Source: UBA961 sp014191195
GTDB lineage: Bacteria; Bacteroidota; Ignavibacteria; Kapaibacteriales; UBA961
Direction of reading: 5' to 3'
Length of the DNA stretch: 64,000 nucleotides
Assembly: GCA_964204605.1 (NCBI GenBank)
Contig: OZ123195.1
Coordinates: 1,550,001 to 1,614,000, forward strand
In this document: piece after piece, positions 55,201 through 63,139 of the stretch
Numbering within the stretch: the stretch's first letter is position 1
Layout: every line of letters starts with the position of its first letter
Made by a program: the position numbers and the translations under genes
Notes under the pieces: model-generated
Told to the model about the DNA's origin: nothing
The model's input: only the letters and a program-made list of their open reading frames with translations
Databases searched by the model: none

Positions 55201-56155
55201 TACCGCCATAATATGTAGACCAAAGCCTTACACCATTATTATTAAATTTTGCAATAAAGCAATCTGTATTTGCTGATAAGTTAGTTTGATATGAGCCATT
55301 TGTTGCTATTCCCCAAGCAGAATTTGTTTGTCCACATATAAATATATTTCCAGCTTGATCAATTGCAAGATCTGATCCAATATCTGCTCCGGCTCCTCCA
55401 AAATATGTTCCCCACATTCTAGTTGGTGGATCTATTCTTAATGATTGATTATGATCATAAGTATCTACTTTAAAAGAGACAGTATTATCAGTATTAACGA
55501 TAAATGACGATGCTATTTCTTTGTCTTGGTATGTTCTAGGAGCACCTTGTTCAATAGTTCCAAAAGGTGTTAAAAGCTGCAAAGAACCAGATTCAGATAG
55601 TTGTATATCTGAACATCCAGAAAAAGACAATGATATTATATCAGGATTTCCCCCTGGCTTTACGATAAAATCATATTGAATTGTATTGTGTAGATTAGGA
55701 TAGAGAATAAAATCTATTTGTGGATAGATGTCTTTGATGACAATTCTTTTGTATTTAGATACATTTGTTATTCCATCAGGACAATGTGTAAGAAAATAAT
55801 TATTCTTATCTGAATACTCGTCAATTCCTTGAAAGATTGGATGTGAATTTGCCCCATTAAATTTCATGTCTACCCTATAGACTTGTTTATTGGCTTGCTT
55901 TGATGTATCATAATTAGCAAAACTAATTTCATTTGCTTTTACATATACTGCCCCACCAGGTATTTGTGCCATGAATATAACTTCATCATTTATATTCCCC
56001 TTTTGATCTAATATTTGCCCTTTATTCTCGATAAATTCAATAGAATTTCTATTACTTAACATTGAAGATATGTCTGTGTTTTTTGCATAAACATTAACAC
56101 TATTTACAATAAAAAAAAGCAATAACGATGGGATACATAAGCGTTTCATGGCCAT
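52244..56155 (-). CDS. Giant secreted SBBP-repeat/PKD-like protein with T9SS sorting domain (paralogue B)
   Basis: The 1303-residue protein has the same plan as its neighbour. A signal peptide (ends near VNVYA) is followed by the DUF7948-type region (FIENKGQILDQKGNINDEVI), seven SBBP repeats (WGTYFGGAGADIGSDLAIDQ-like), an Ig-like domain (QTELCAGSTLTVTYTISGQF), four PKD-like units plus one Ig unit, and a type IX sorting tail (ILSIQPNPSDNSQI, then SGMYIIRLRTNTQTVSQKFI). It has two PKD-like units fewer than paralogue A. Such proteins serve in adhesion or as surface filaments in Bacteroidota; the ligand is unknown. Confidence 0.85.
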   Translation of the reverse strand: MAMKRLCIPSLLLFFIVNSVNVYAKNTDISSMLSNRNSIEFIENKGQILDQKGNINDEVIFMAQIPGGAVYVKANEISFANYDTSKQANKQVYRVDMKFNGANSHPIFQGIDEYSDKNNYFLTHCPDGITNVSKYKRIVIKDIYPQIDFILYPNLHNTIQYDFIVKPGGNPDIISLSFSGCSDIQLSESGSLQLLTPFGTIEQGAPRTYQDKEIASSFIVNTDNTVSFKVDTYDHNQSLRIDPPTRMWGTYFGGAGADIGSDLAIDQAGNIFICGQTNSAWGIATNGSYQTNLSANTDCFIAKFNNNGVRLWSTYYGGTGDEIAHAIAIDNALNVYICGTTNSAASIATAGAPQTVLGGNNDAFLVKFTNNGTRTWGTYLGGSGEDKGLTIKTDASGNIAIAGLTNSANGIATAGALQSNLGGGYDGFLAKFASAGQLTWCTYYGGTSDDKSTGIAIDASGKILLRGDAISANGIATAGSYQPNNLGGSDSYIAKFDASGTRDWATYYGGTSDDYGSAIHLDAQGSILITGHTNSYNSISSSGSYQQGLQGSFDGYLVKFDANGNRAWGTYYGGSNNELCTGLATDSYGNIVITGTTNSISAIASIDGSQQSLSGEDDGFMAKFNASGSRIWGSYYGGIKTDNCNRVAFDASNELYVCGTSNSNSDITTNGSYQATSNGSQEAFLVRFMAIDPSISCTTPQTELCAGSTLTVTYTISGQFADNNVFTVQLSSINGSFLNPTIIGTKTANTSGSIVCTFPSNLSGSGYRIRILSNSPFIASPDNAVDLNLVAVPISIIIGQSSTCQTNQTYSIPVIKDCLYSWTEPSKGKIIGNANNNEVIIKWNSVGTDTLKLRVTKNPLGCYKDTTIIITINANPVPIIQGNGNVCIGQLLTYKSTPNEPGFTYEWSTKGKGVLSGPAAQINAVYEWKAIGTDTLTLKKTNVSTGCTKDTSLIVNISSLPIPIIKGPNTICGFDKPVEYSASSSTSLYTWSIESGKASLSSDNEAITKITFGGIGNVLLRLTERTLAGCIKDTSMTITVKNSINPEFTVANGKNQFCKGDSIQLMCSLVAAGYQWKLNGNDIIDAVGKSYTAKMPGTYSVLVKTSDCQALSQEKELIELPLPMPIIIGPKEIKAGESDIQYVVQSNQGSTYSWLISGNGIINGKTDESTVSISSTNPGTLQLTVIEISAAGCKKDTFMTISIANPQGINELKSEQISILSIQPNPSDNSQILNVVFEFPLMSSPIIELVDMLGIVHYSMQSMQSKDESIQHIAIPLSKISSGMYIIRLRTNTQTVSQKFIIH

Positions 56156-56237
56156 TTCCAGGTTTATAAATATATACCCTGCAATTTAATTTCTTTTTGC
56201 TTAGAAATGGCCATTCAGCTTATTTAAATTCTCGTAT

Positions 56238-59027
56238 TTATTTACATTTTACACAACAATCTGGAAATGCATATAAATCAGGACGCATATTGATTAATCG
56301 AACAGTTACATCTACTCTTCGAACACCGTCTAAGTCATAATAACTGTTTTCACCCCTTATATATTTTTGTATTTCAGGTTGAATCGATGTATCAACATAT
56401 TGTCCTTCTGCCATGATGATAATTCTAGCTTGTTTTAGCTTTCTTTCATAATCTGATGGATTTGAGAAATCCGTAGGGCTAATAATTAATCCTTTTCTTT
56501 GCAATTCACTAAATAATGAATCCTTTTTTAGTTGTTGCATTACGGCTTCAAAACCATAATACGCTCTTAATTTAGAAAGTGTATCATTATCTTGTCCAAC
56601 TAATGATGCGCCACTTAATATCTGGATAGCAGTTGGTTTTTTAAATGTATAATTCGTTGTATCAAATGCACATGAAATATATTGAACATTATTAGAAGAA
56701 ATAAATTTTCCAACGGTAATTGGTCTAATATCAGAATAAGCAGTCATGGTTATCAATACTTTTGCAGTATCATTTTTATCATAGATCTTCCAGAAATTCT
56801 TTAGAACTTTAGAAGTAGAATCGGCCATATTCTTAATATTTCTATCAATAATAGCAGCCTTGGCTCGATAATCTGCTCTACGCGTATTCATTTTTTCTGT
56901 CGATTCATTACCATTACGATTTCCCCAATATTTATTCTTCCAATTAAGTTCTATCCAAGATGCACTTTCTAAGTCTCCATCTTTCAGTCTATCGATATGT
57001 TCGCTATATCCTTTTACTGTATTAACTTCCCAAAATGCTGTCTGAAAATATGGGACATTCTTTTGTGAACCAAAAACTAGTAAGGTATCTAATTCTAGAC
57101 AACATGGTGATTTATCATATTGTGGATATAAACGAATTGTATCGTGAACTATAATTGGCATACAAGAATCAGTTGCTTTTACCATTACATATGGAAGTCT
57201 CAATTCTGCAAATCTGGTTTTGGATGAACCTATATGTCTTACTGAACTTGCTATACCTACTGTATCATATGAATAGACTGTATCTTTATAAGCAACAGAT
57301 CTAGTCATTCTGGCCTGTCTTAATGGTGGCATAGAATCAATATAGATTGTTGTATCTCTACCAACTCGGATTCTCATTTCTGGTGTAATATCAATTCTCT
57401 CATTTAATTTTTTTCTTAATTGAGGAATATTAAAATTATCCTTTGGTAATGTATCATATACTCTAGCTGTTCTAGCAGCTTTTACGGATTTATCCTGAAC
57501 CATGGTATCATATTGTTCTTTGCGTGATTTAGACAATATTTGTTCAATCGTTCTGGTAATCTCATATCCATTATAATTTGTTAAGATTGGTTCTAAGTTC
57601 TTGCATGGTTTAGTATTAAATGATGAGTATCCATTTGATTTAATTGCTATTCCTTGTTGATAATTTTTCATTGAATCAGAAGGAACACTCATTGTAAATG
57701 TATTGCCTTTAATCTCTTTCATTTTACCATCAATATACACTTCTAATACTCCATTTTTAACCGAAGTATCATTTCCATTATCATTGATTAATGTTACAGT
57801 ATAGGCTACAGGGCATGGTTTTGGTGGTTGTTCGCATGGATAATTTGGATCGCATGGTTGGCATGGCAAACATGGTTCAGGTTTTTTTATCCCACAAAAA
57901 AATGTAGCTCTAGATTTATAAAGATCTAATCCACCATATCCATATTTTTTGGCTGTATCTGGTGATGTTATAGATAATCTATTAGATGAAAAGAACATTT
58001 CTCTTTCTACAGGTTGTACATCTGTAGTGTCCATATGAGGATATTTTATGAATGGGAACATTTCCATTGCGAGTGTATTTACTGAGTCTTCAGTATTTCC
58101 TAATGTAAATGTACTATCTATTATCATAGACAGATTACCATTATTAGATAAACTATCCCATAATACTTGTAATGTAGAATAATAGATTTCATAGTTTCCT
58201 GATCGATTGGATGAAAAGATCAGATGTGGATTTCCATCTATACAGTATAAAAATGGAGAATATTCATTAGCTGGAGAATTTATGAAACCATCACCTTGAA
58301 ATAATCTCAGATTTATGGGTTTACTCCACTCTGTTCCTTTGCCAATTTTCCTGAAAGAAATAAATAAATCTGAATTTCCTTTTCTTTCAATCCCGTTTAC
58401 TGTATACATTGCATTTTCATATGGGGCAGAGAAGCCTTCTGGTGACATCCTATCTGAGCTAAAAACTAATAATTCAATACCAGATACTTCATGAATTCCT
58501 ATCGTTGGATGTGCATCCCAAGCTGTAGAATTTAATTCTGATAAATTTCTAATTTTTTTATCAAAATTTTCAAATAAATCACTTCCACCTTGTACTTTAC
58601 TTCCTGATGCTCCTAAAAAGCTAGCAACAGTAGAATCAATCGCTGCAGAGGATGCAAATACTAATGAAAAAGCACCCGGAGTTACTGTCCCTGAATGCCG
58701 AACAAATTCTTCTGGCATATCATGAAGTACTACTCTTTCTGTTTTGACTTGTCCCATACTATCTATCAATGATAATGGAACTTGATAAACTCTTTCTCTT
58801 TTATTTGTATTAGAGGTTATCAATAATGTATCATATTTTTTGATTTCTTTTTGATCATGCGGTATTTCTGTTCCCGCTGCAAAATCATCATCCTTAGTAT
58901 TAACTGATGTTCCTAAAATAGAAGGTTTTTTCTTTATTACTACTTTCGATGAATTATTATCTGTTGCTTGTATCATTGCATATAATGCAAAGCAAAACAA
59001 TATGCTTGTATAAATATATTTTTTCAT
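56238..59027 (-). CDS. PD40-propeller/OmpA-like envelope protein (PorE-like)
   Basis: The 929-residue protein has a signal peptide ending near ALYAMIQA. Propeller blades of the PD40 type follow (LLVFSSDRMSPEGFSAPYEN, PHLIFSSNRSGNYEIYYST, EMFFSSNRLSITSPDT). A cysteine-rich linker (CLPCQPCDPNYPCEQ) leads to a carboxypeptidase-regulatory-like domain. The C-terminal quarter is OmpA-like (LSKLRAYYGFEAVMQQL ... ARIIIMAEGQYVD ... VRRVDVTVRL), suggesting peptidoglycan contact. It ends in DCCVKCK. PorE of the type IX system has the same propeller-CRD-OmpA order plus TPR, which is lacking here; that role is an inference. Confidence 0.7.
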   Translation of the reverse strand: MKKYIYTSILFCFALYAMIQATDNNSSKVVIKKKPSILGTSVNTKDDDFAAGTEIPHDQKEIKKYDTLLITSNTNKRERVYQVPLSLIDSMGQVKTERVVLHDMPEEFVRHSGTVTPGAFSLVFASSAAIDSTVASFLGASGSKVQGGSDLFENFDKKIRNLSELNSTAWDAHPTIGIHEVSGIELLVFSSDRMSPEGFSAPYENAMYTVNGIERKGNSDLFISFRKIGKGTEWSKPINLRLFQGDGFINSPANEYSPFLYCIDGNPHLIFSSNRSGNYEIYYSTLQVLWDSLSNNGNLSMIIDSTFTLGNTEDSVNTLAMEMFPFIKYPHMDTTDVQPVEREMFFSSNRLSITSPDTAKKYGYGGLDLYKSRATFFCGIKKPEPCLPCQPCDPNYPCEQPPKPCPVAYTVTLINDNGNDTSVKNGVLEVYIDGKMKEIKGNTFTMSVPSDSMKNYQQGIAIKSNGYSSFNTKPCKNLEPILTNYNGYEITRTIEQILSKSRKEQYDTMVQDKSVKAARTARVYDTLPKDNFNIPQLRKKLNERIDITPEMRIRVGRDTTIYIDSMPPLRQARMTRSVAYKDTVYSYDTVGIASSVRHIGSSKTRFAELRLPYVMVKATDSCMPIIVHDTIRLYPQYDKSPCCLELDTLLVFGSQKNVPYFQTAFWEVNTVKGYSEHIDRLKDGDLESASWIELNWKNKYWGNRNGNESTEKMNTRRADYRAKAAIIDRNIKNMADSTSKVLKNFWKIYDKNDTAKVLITMTAYSDIRPITVGKFISSNNVQYISCAFDTTNYTFKKPTAIQILSGASLVGQDNDTLSKLRAYYGFEAVMQQLKKDSLFSELQRKGLIISPTDFSNPSDYERKLKQARIIIMAEGQYVDTSIQPEIQKYIRGENSYYDLDGVRRVDVTVRLINMRPDLYAFPDCCVKCK

Positions 59028-59036
59028 AGTTTTTTC

Positions 59037-59924
59037 TTAATTCTCTTTACATTCTTCACATTTATAAGCTTCTGCAAACTTAACTGTCACTCTTCTTACT
59101 TTTGGTGCCAACACTCCTTCTTGAATATTTGATATCAAGACAAAGAAGTTTGTTCCATTTTGTGCTTTATAATAAAACACATCACCAATGTTAAATCGAA
59201 CGCTATAATTTGACAAATCATTGGCTATTACATTTCTAAATGGGGGCAATACACTTAATGTTTTTATATTTAATGGCCAAGAACTTGGGAATGTAAATGT
59301 TTTAGGATTTCCTGTCGGATTACTTGCCACAATAGAATAATTATTCCCAGTTGAGTCTTGCTTATACGCTAATGCAGAGGCATCATAAAAAGCACAAAAT
59401 GCCAAATTAGACCCAGGATTTGATTGTTTACCCAAATTTTGTACATATGTTGCAAAAATATTAGCATCATCTGTTTTTAAAGAAGTATCAATTGGAAAAA
59501 CATCTCCTTTAAAACGTAGTCTGGTTTCTGGTTCAAGTGAAATTGGTGGTAATGTGACACTTTCAACTAGAATATCGCCATCCATTAATGAATTTGGAGG
59601 TGAATTAAATGAATATGTCGTTGTGTATCCTGTCAATGGATAATCCTTTTCTACAAAAATCCAAGGACCTGCAGAGAACTTTTGATTATTTGGTAAATCC
59701 CCTGAAGAGTAAGAAGAATAAGGGAATCTAAATGTAGCAATATTAAATTCTGGAACGGGTGTTCTATTGTTTAAAGTATCAATAGTAGAATTAAATACTG
59801 CAATGGTTGCTTCTCTCACAATAGGCTTTTCATTTGGTACTATTGGTGTTGGAACAAAGCAATCTCCACAACCACTAAAACTTAGTACACATATACTTAA
59901 CAATAATAATTGATATGTTTTCAT
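59037..59924 (-). CDS. Envelope lipoprotein of the PD40/OmpA operon
   Basis: The 295-residue protein has a signal peptide with lipobox FSGC near residue 19, followed by GDCFVPTP. The rest is beta-rich without recognised motifs; residues near the end read VRRVTVKFAEAYKCEECKEN. The VRRV.V pattern and the final CxxCK echo the end of the downstream OmpA-like protein. It is one gene of a tightly packed operon: its ATG overlaps the upstream stop (TAATG) and the next gene starts 9 bases on. No function can be assigned. Confidence 0.6.
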   Translation of the reverse strand: MKTYQLLLLSICVLSFSGCGDCFVPTPIVPNEKPIVREATIAVFNSTIDTLNNRTPVPEFNIATFRFPYSSYSSGDLPNNQKFSAGPWIFVEKDYPLTGYTTTYSFNSPPNSLMDGDILVESVTLPPISLEPETRLRFKGDVFPIDTSLKTDDANIFATYVQNLGKQSNPGSNLAFCAFYDASALAYKQDSTGNNYSIVASNPTGNPKTFTFPSSWPLNIKTLSVLPPFRNVIANDLSNYSVRFNIGDVFYYKAQNGTNFFVLISNIQEGVLAPKVRRVTVKFAEAYKCEECKEN

Positions 59925-61222
59925 TAATAAATTACTCCTAAGCGCAATTGAAAAGTTCCTATTCTTCTTGTTCCTGGGATATCTGCAAAACCTAAAAGAC
60001 TAAATGAATCTCCTACAGCAATACTACGATAACCCAAATCTAATTCTATATCTATAAATGGTAAAATTGGAATATCCAATCCAATTCCCATTCCATAACT
60101 TAATGGTAAAGACCAATCAAGATCAATTTCTCCATTTGCTTGAGCTTCTTTAATCTTGGCTACACAGGTATTACATGTTGCCCCAGCAGACATCTGCCAA
60201 GCATTTTTTGTTTGAGCATCAAATGACATCCCAAATTCACCATATGTATATGGTTTAATACAACCAAAAATAGCCTTAAACCAATTATCTGAGGATTTCA
60301 TTTCATTCAATTCTTGTTCTGCTTTGGATGATCCTTCACTTTCACCATTATTAACATTTATATAAAAAAAGCTTTGATTAGCTTTCTTTTCAATAACATT
60401 TTTAGGAGGATTAAAGTAATAACGTCCAGTTAATAAAACCATCGGACGAGGTATAGTAATTAGCGTATCTAAATTTGTTAATAATGAAGTTATTGCACCT
60501 GCATTTACTGTTTGAATTCCAGATGAATATGTAAATCCAAGCATCCATCTTTGATCTTTTCCTAAACGAGCGCCAGTAATTACATCGCCAATAACATGTA
60601 TTTTTCCTTGATCTACCAATGCATTACCATCATTAAACATAGAAGCATTGCCCAATACTCCTAAAAATACTGGAGAATATTCCCTATCGAAACAATGCAA
60701 ATTCAAGCCAGCATCTATACCCAAACCTAAACGTAAATTTAAACCGAAACTTAAATCCAATGGATCGCAATTACATGGTTTTACTGTCTGTAAAGGTATT
60801 TTTCGAATCAATGGAATTTGTTTAGTAACATGAAAACTCTCTACTAAATTAAATCCACCTAAAGAATCTGTTTGAATCCCAGGAAATAAATCGGGTATCG
60901 ACTCCATATGTTTTAATGGAATTAATATTCCTTTGGAAGATAAAGTGGTGTCTATTTTATCCTGAAATGCAAATACAGTATCAATAGAATTTTGTGCGGA
61001 ATCTCTCATTATCTGTATATGAGATACATATCCTCTTAATGTTCTACCATCACGATTAGCTGCATTTTGGGCTTTTTGAAAATATTGTGCTGAATATTCT
61101 GGTTTGATACGAACAGCATCCTCATATATAGTTTGTTCATTATCCTTTGGGACAGATGAACAACCAACAAAAAGGAAACAACAGAATGCCAATAATACTT
61201 GGATTTTACTTGATGTTTTCAT
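59924..61222 (-). CDS. Lipoprotein with C-terminal outer-membrane beta-barrel
   Basis: The 432-residue protein has a lipobox FVGC near residue 21, a short helical region (DAVRIKPEYSAQYFQKAQNA) and then a beta-barrel-like body (DLSFGLNLRLGLGIDAGLNL, PLSYGMGIGLDIPILPFIDIELDLGYR) ending in TFQLRLGVIY. A CNTC motif lies in the body. A strong ribosome site AGGAGG sits 8 bases before the ATG, which overlaps the end of the upstream gene. The barrel suggests an outer-membrane location; function unknown, but the operon partners point to an envelope complex. Confidence 0.65.
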   Translation of the reverse strand: MKTSSKIQVLLAFCCFLFVGCSSVPKDNEQTIYEDAVRIKPEYSAQYFQKAQNAANRDGRTLRGYVSHIQIMRDSAQNSIDTVFAFQDKIDTTLSSKGILIPLKHMESIPDLFPGIQTDSLGGFNLVESFHVTKQIPLIRKIPLQTVKPCNCDPLDLSFGLNLRLGLGIDAGLNLHCFDREYSPVFLGVLGNASMFNDGNALVDQGKIHVIGDVITGARLGKDQRWMLGFTYSSGIQTVNAGAITSLLTNLDTLITIPRPMVLLTGRYYFNPPKNVIEKKANQSFFYINVNNGESEGSSKAEQELNEMKSSDNWFKAIFGCIKPYTYGEFGMSFDAQTKNAWQMSAGATCNTCVAKIKEAQANGEIDLDWSLPLSYGMGIGLDIPILPFIDIELDLGYRSIAVGDSFSLLGFADIPGTRRIGTFQLRLGVIY

Positions 61223-61798
61223 TTATTTTCCTCCTAGTGGTATGCTGAAATGAACCATACCTGCAAGGCTGGACAAATGCGGACGATCCTTGTCGCGAAG
61301 CATATTATTAGTTGTATATCGTGCAGAAAGAGTTATAAACCAATCACAACATGGATTTTCATAATTGAATAAATATCCTGCCTCTATCGTTCCTGGCATT
61401 CCTACTTTTCCCTCTTTATCCTTACCTACTATTACTGATAGTCCAGTACCAATTCCAAGATATAATGGAACTGTTGGTGCTCCCCAAGGAAACCAACGAA
61501 CATTAGCTTGAACATTGAGTACATGTGGTAAAGAATAGATTCTCGGGCTAGTATATTCTAAACTATCAATTGGTTGATAATTACCATAATTAACTGTGAA
61601 TACTGGCCATAACTTGCAATATCTGTGCAAGCCATATTGTAATTCTCCGTGTAATCCTAAATTAGACTGGTCTACAAATTGTGTTTGCGGTAATCCAGCC
61701 CCTAATCCAAGACCAAGAAAAGATTGTCCAAATGCACTTTGTGCACCTCCAATCATACAACACATCATCATACCTAGTAAAAATAATCTCATGCGCAT
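61223..61798 (-). CDS. Outer-membrane beta-barrel protein, first gene of envelope operon
   Basis: The 191-residue product has a signal peptide ending near AFGQ and a short barrel body with strands such as LNVQANVRWFPWG, PLYLGIGTGLSVIVG and WFITLSARYTTNNML; it ends in GMVHFSIPLGGK. This is the small OmpW/PorT-like style common in Bacteroidota. It leads a four-gene operon (barrel, barrel-lipoprotein, lipoprotein, PD40/OmpA) with overlaps or gaps below 15 bases. The 264 bases before it should hold the promoter. Confidence 0.65.
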   Translation of the reverse strand: MRMRLFLLGMMMCCMIGGAQSAFGQSFLGLGLGAGLPQTQFVDQSNLGLHGELQYGLHRYCKLWPVFTVNYGNYQPIDSLEYTSPRIYSLPHVLNVQANVRWFPWGAPTVPLYLGIGTGLSVIVGKDKEGKVGMPGTIEAGYLFNYENPCCDWFITLSARYTTNNMLRDKDRPHLSSLAGMVHFSIPLGGK

Positions 61799-62062
61799 TC
61801 TATAAATGTATAAATAAATAATTGTGTCTGAATTCTATGTATAAAGTTTACAAAACTCTTAGTCTTTAACTGTATCTTCACTTCAAAAACATCTGAGCCT
61901 AGTTTTATGTTTTTTTCTATGATATTGATAATCTTAATCTCTTAAAATGTATCTATTGAATACAATCCATTTTTATGACAAAAAACCCTAAATCGCTTGT
62001 CCTACCGTAATCTCTATAAAAATAATTTGTCTTAAGACAAAGTCTATATCACTTACTAATTT

Positions 62063-62464
62063 TTACTTAGAAATTTCTTCCAATGGATAAAGATTTGATT
62101 CGGAAACTGTATTCTTATTAAGCAATGGTGTAATTCCAGATTTCATCATAAAATTCGTTAGATATAAGTCAAGTAATTCATTATTTATATTTTTCAAAGT
62201 AAATTGATCGTTATTTTTCCAATAATTATACTCTGTTTCTGTATTTGTAGCAGCATACACTCTAATTTCAGTATTTGATAATGAACGGTAATAACCAATC
62301 TTATAATTTCCAGATGGCACAAGAGTTACTGGAATTGTTTTTTCATAATTAGTACCAGGATTGATTTTCAATTTTTTTACTGTCTTTACACCTTGATGAT
62401 GTATTATTAGATAAAAATATGATTCTGGAATTCGAATAATATATTGTTGATGCTTTGGAATTAT
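62063..62464 (-). pseudogene. 5'-truncated gene fragment, PEGA-like
   Basis: The frame is open from a stop at 62465-62467 to the stop at 62063 (133 codons) with no ATG or GTG at its front; the first usable codon is a TTG at 62371, well inside what looks like coding sequence (IPKHQQYIIRIPESYFYLII, then VKKLKINPGTNYEKTIPVTL and VPSGNYKIGYY). This resembles a PEGA-type beta domain. A second frame carries an ATG at 62540 and overlaps the front in a shifted phase, so an indel probably split an older gene. Not recognised further. Confidence 0.45.
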
Positions 62465-62568
62465 TCATGTAATAATCCATTTTGAATCTGTACTTTTTTT
62501 TGATTAAAGATCTAAGAGTAATGCGAATTGTATAATCCAATACGTACTATACACCTTATGAATTATAT

Positions 62569-62976
62569 TTATAATCCCAATGCAGCTTTTTCAAGTTTAG
62601 TTTGTATTTCTAAGTATTTTTTTTCAATTGATGGATTTGAATTGCATATATAAGAGTGCTTGGCCCAAATACTTGCTTGTTTAAGCATAATATTATATTC
62701 CAGGAAGACCGTTTTGTCTTTAGGATTTGCTTTATATTTTTCTATAATTCCTATGTATTTATCAACCCATAATTGATAATCTAAAAGATATTGATCACAA
62801 TTTTTTGAAGATGCAGGCCTATATACTATTGGATTTACAGCTGTTTGAAGAAAAGTAGATGCACTGATTGATGATATGTCTACCGAAGACGATGGTTTAT
62901 TAATTGTTTCTTTATTACAACCCATAATAATAAAAGAAACTAACAATAAGCTTATACTTTGTACCCAAGTTTTCAT
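62569..62976 (-). CDS. Small helical lipoprotein, DUF6591-like
   Basis: The 135-residue product has a signal peptide with lipobox IMGC near residue 20. The mature part is helical with CDQYLLDYQLWVDKYIGIIE and KYKANPKDKTVFLEYNIMLK, close to the 'Y..wvd.Yi.lm.KykaNP.D..vl.EY' pattern of DUF6591-type lipoproteins of Bacteroidota. A GAGGGA ribosome site just before the ATG at 62976 decides the start against an upstream TTG. Function unknown. Confidence 0.65.
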   Translation of the reverse strand: MKTWVQSISLLLVSFIIMGCNKETINKPSSSVDISSISASTFLQTAVNPIVYRPASSKNCDQYLLDYQLWVDKYIGIIEKYKANPKDKTVFLEYNIMLKQASIWAKHSYICNSNPSIEKKYLEIQTKLEKAALGL

Positions 62977-63139
62977 GATCCCTCTACCCAAATAAAGTAA
63001 TTTTCAACTACACTCTTTTTTTGCTTAGAATCAACCACTTACTCTTTAAGTGCACACATATTTACTACTTAAAAACATCCAAAACAAGAAAGATTTATTT
63101 TTCTATGCAAAATAAGTAGTTACTAAGTAGTACCTTTTT

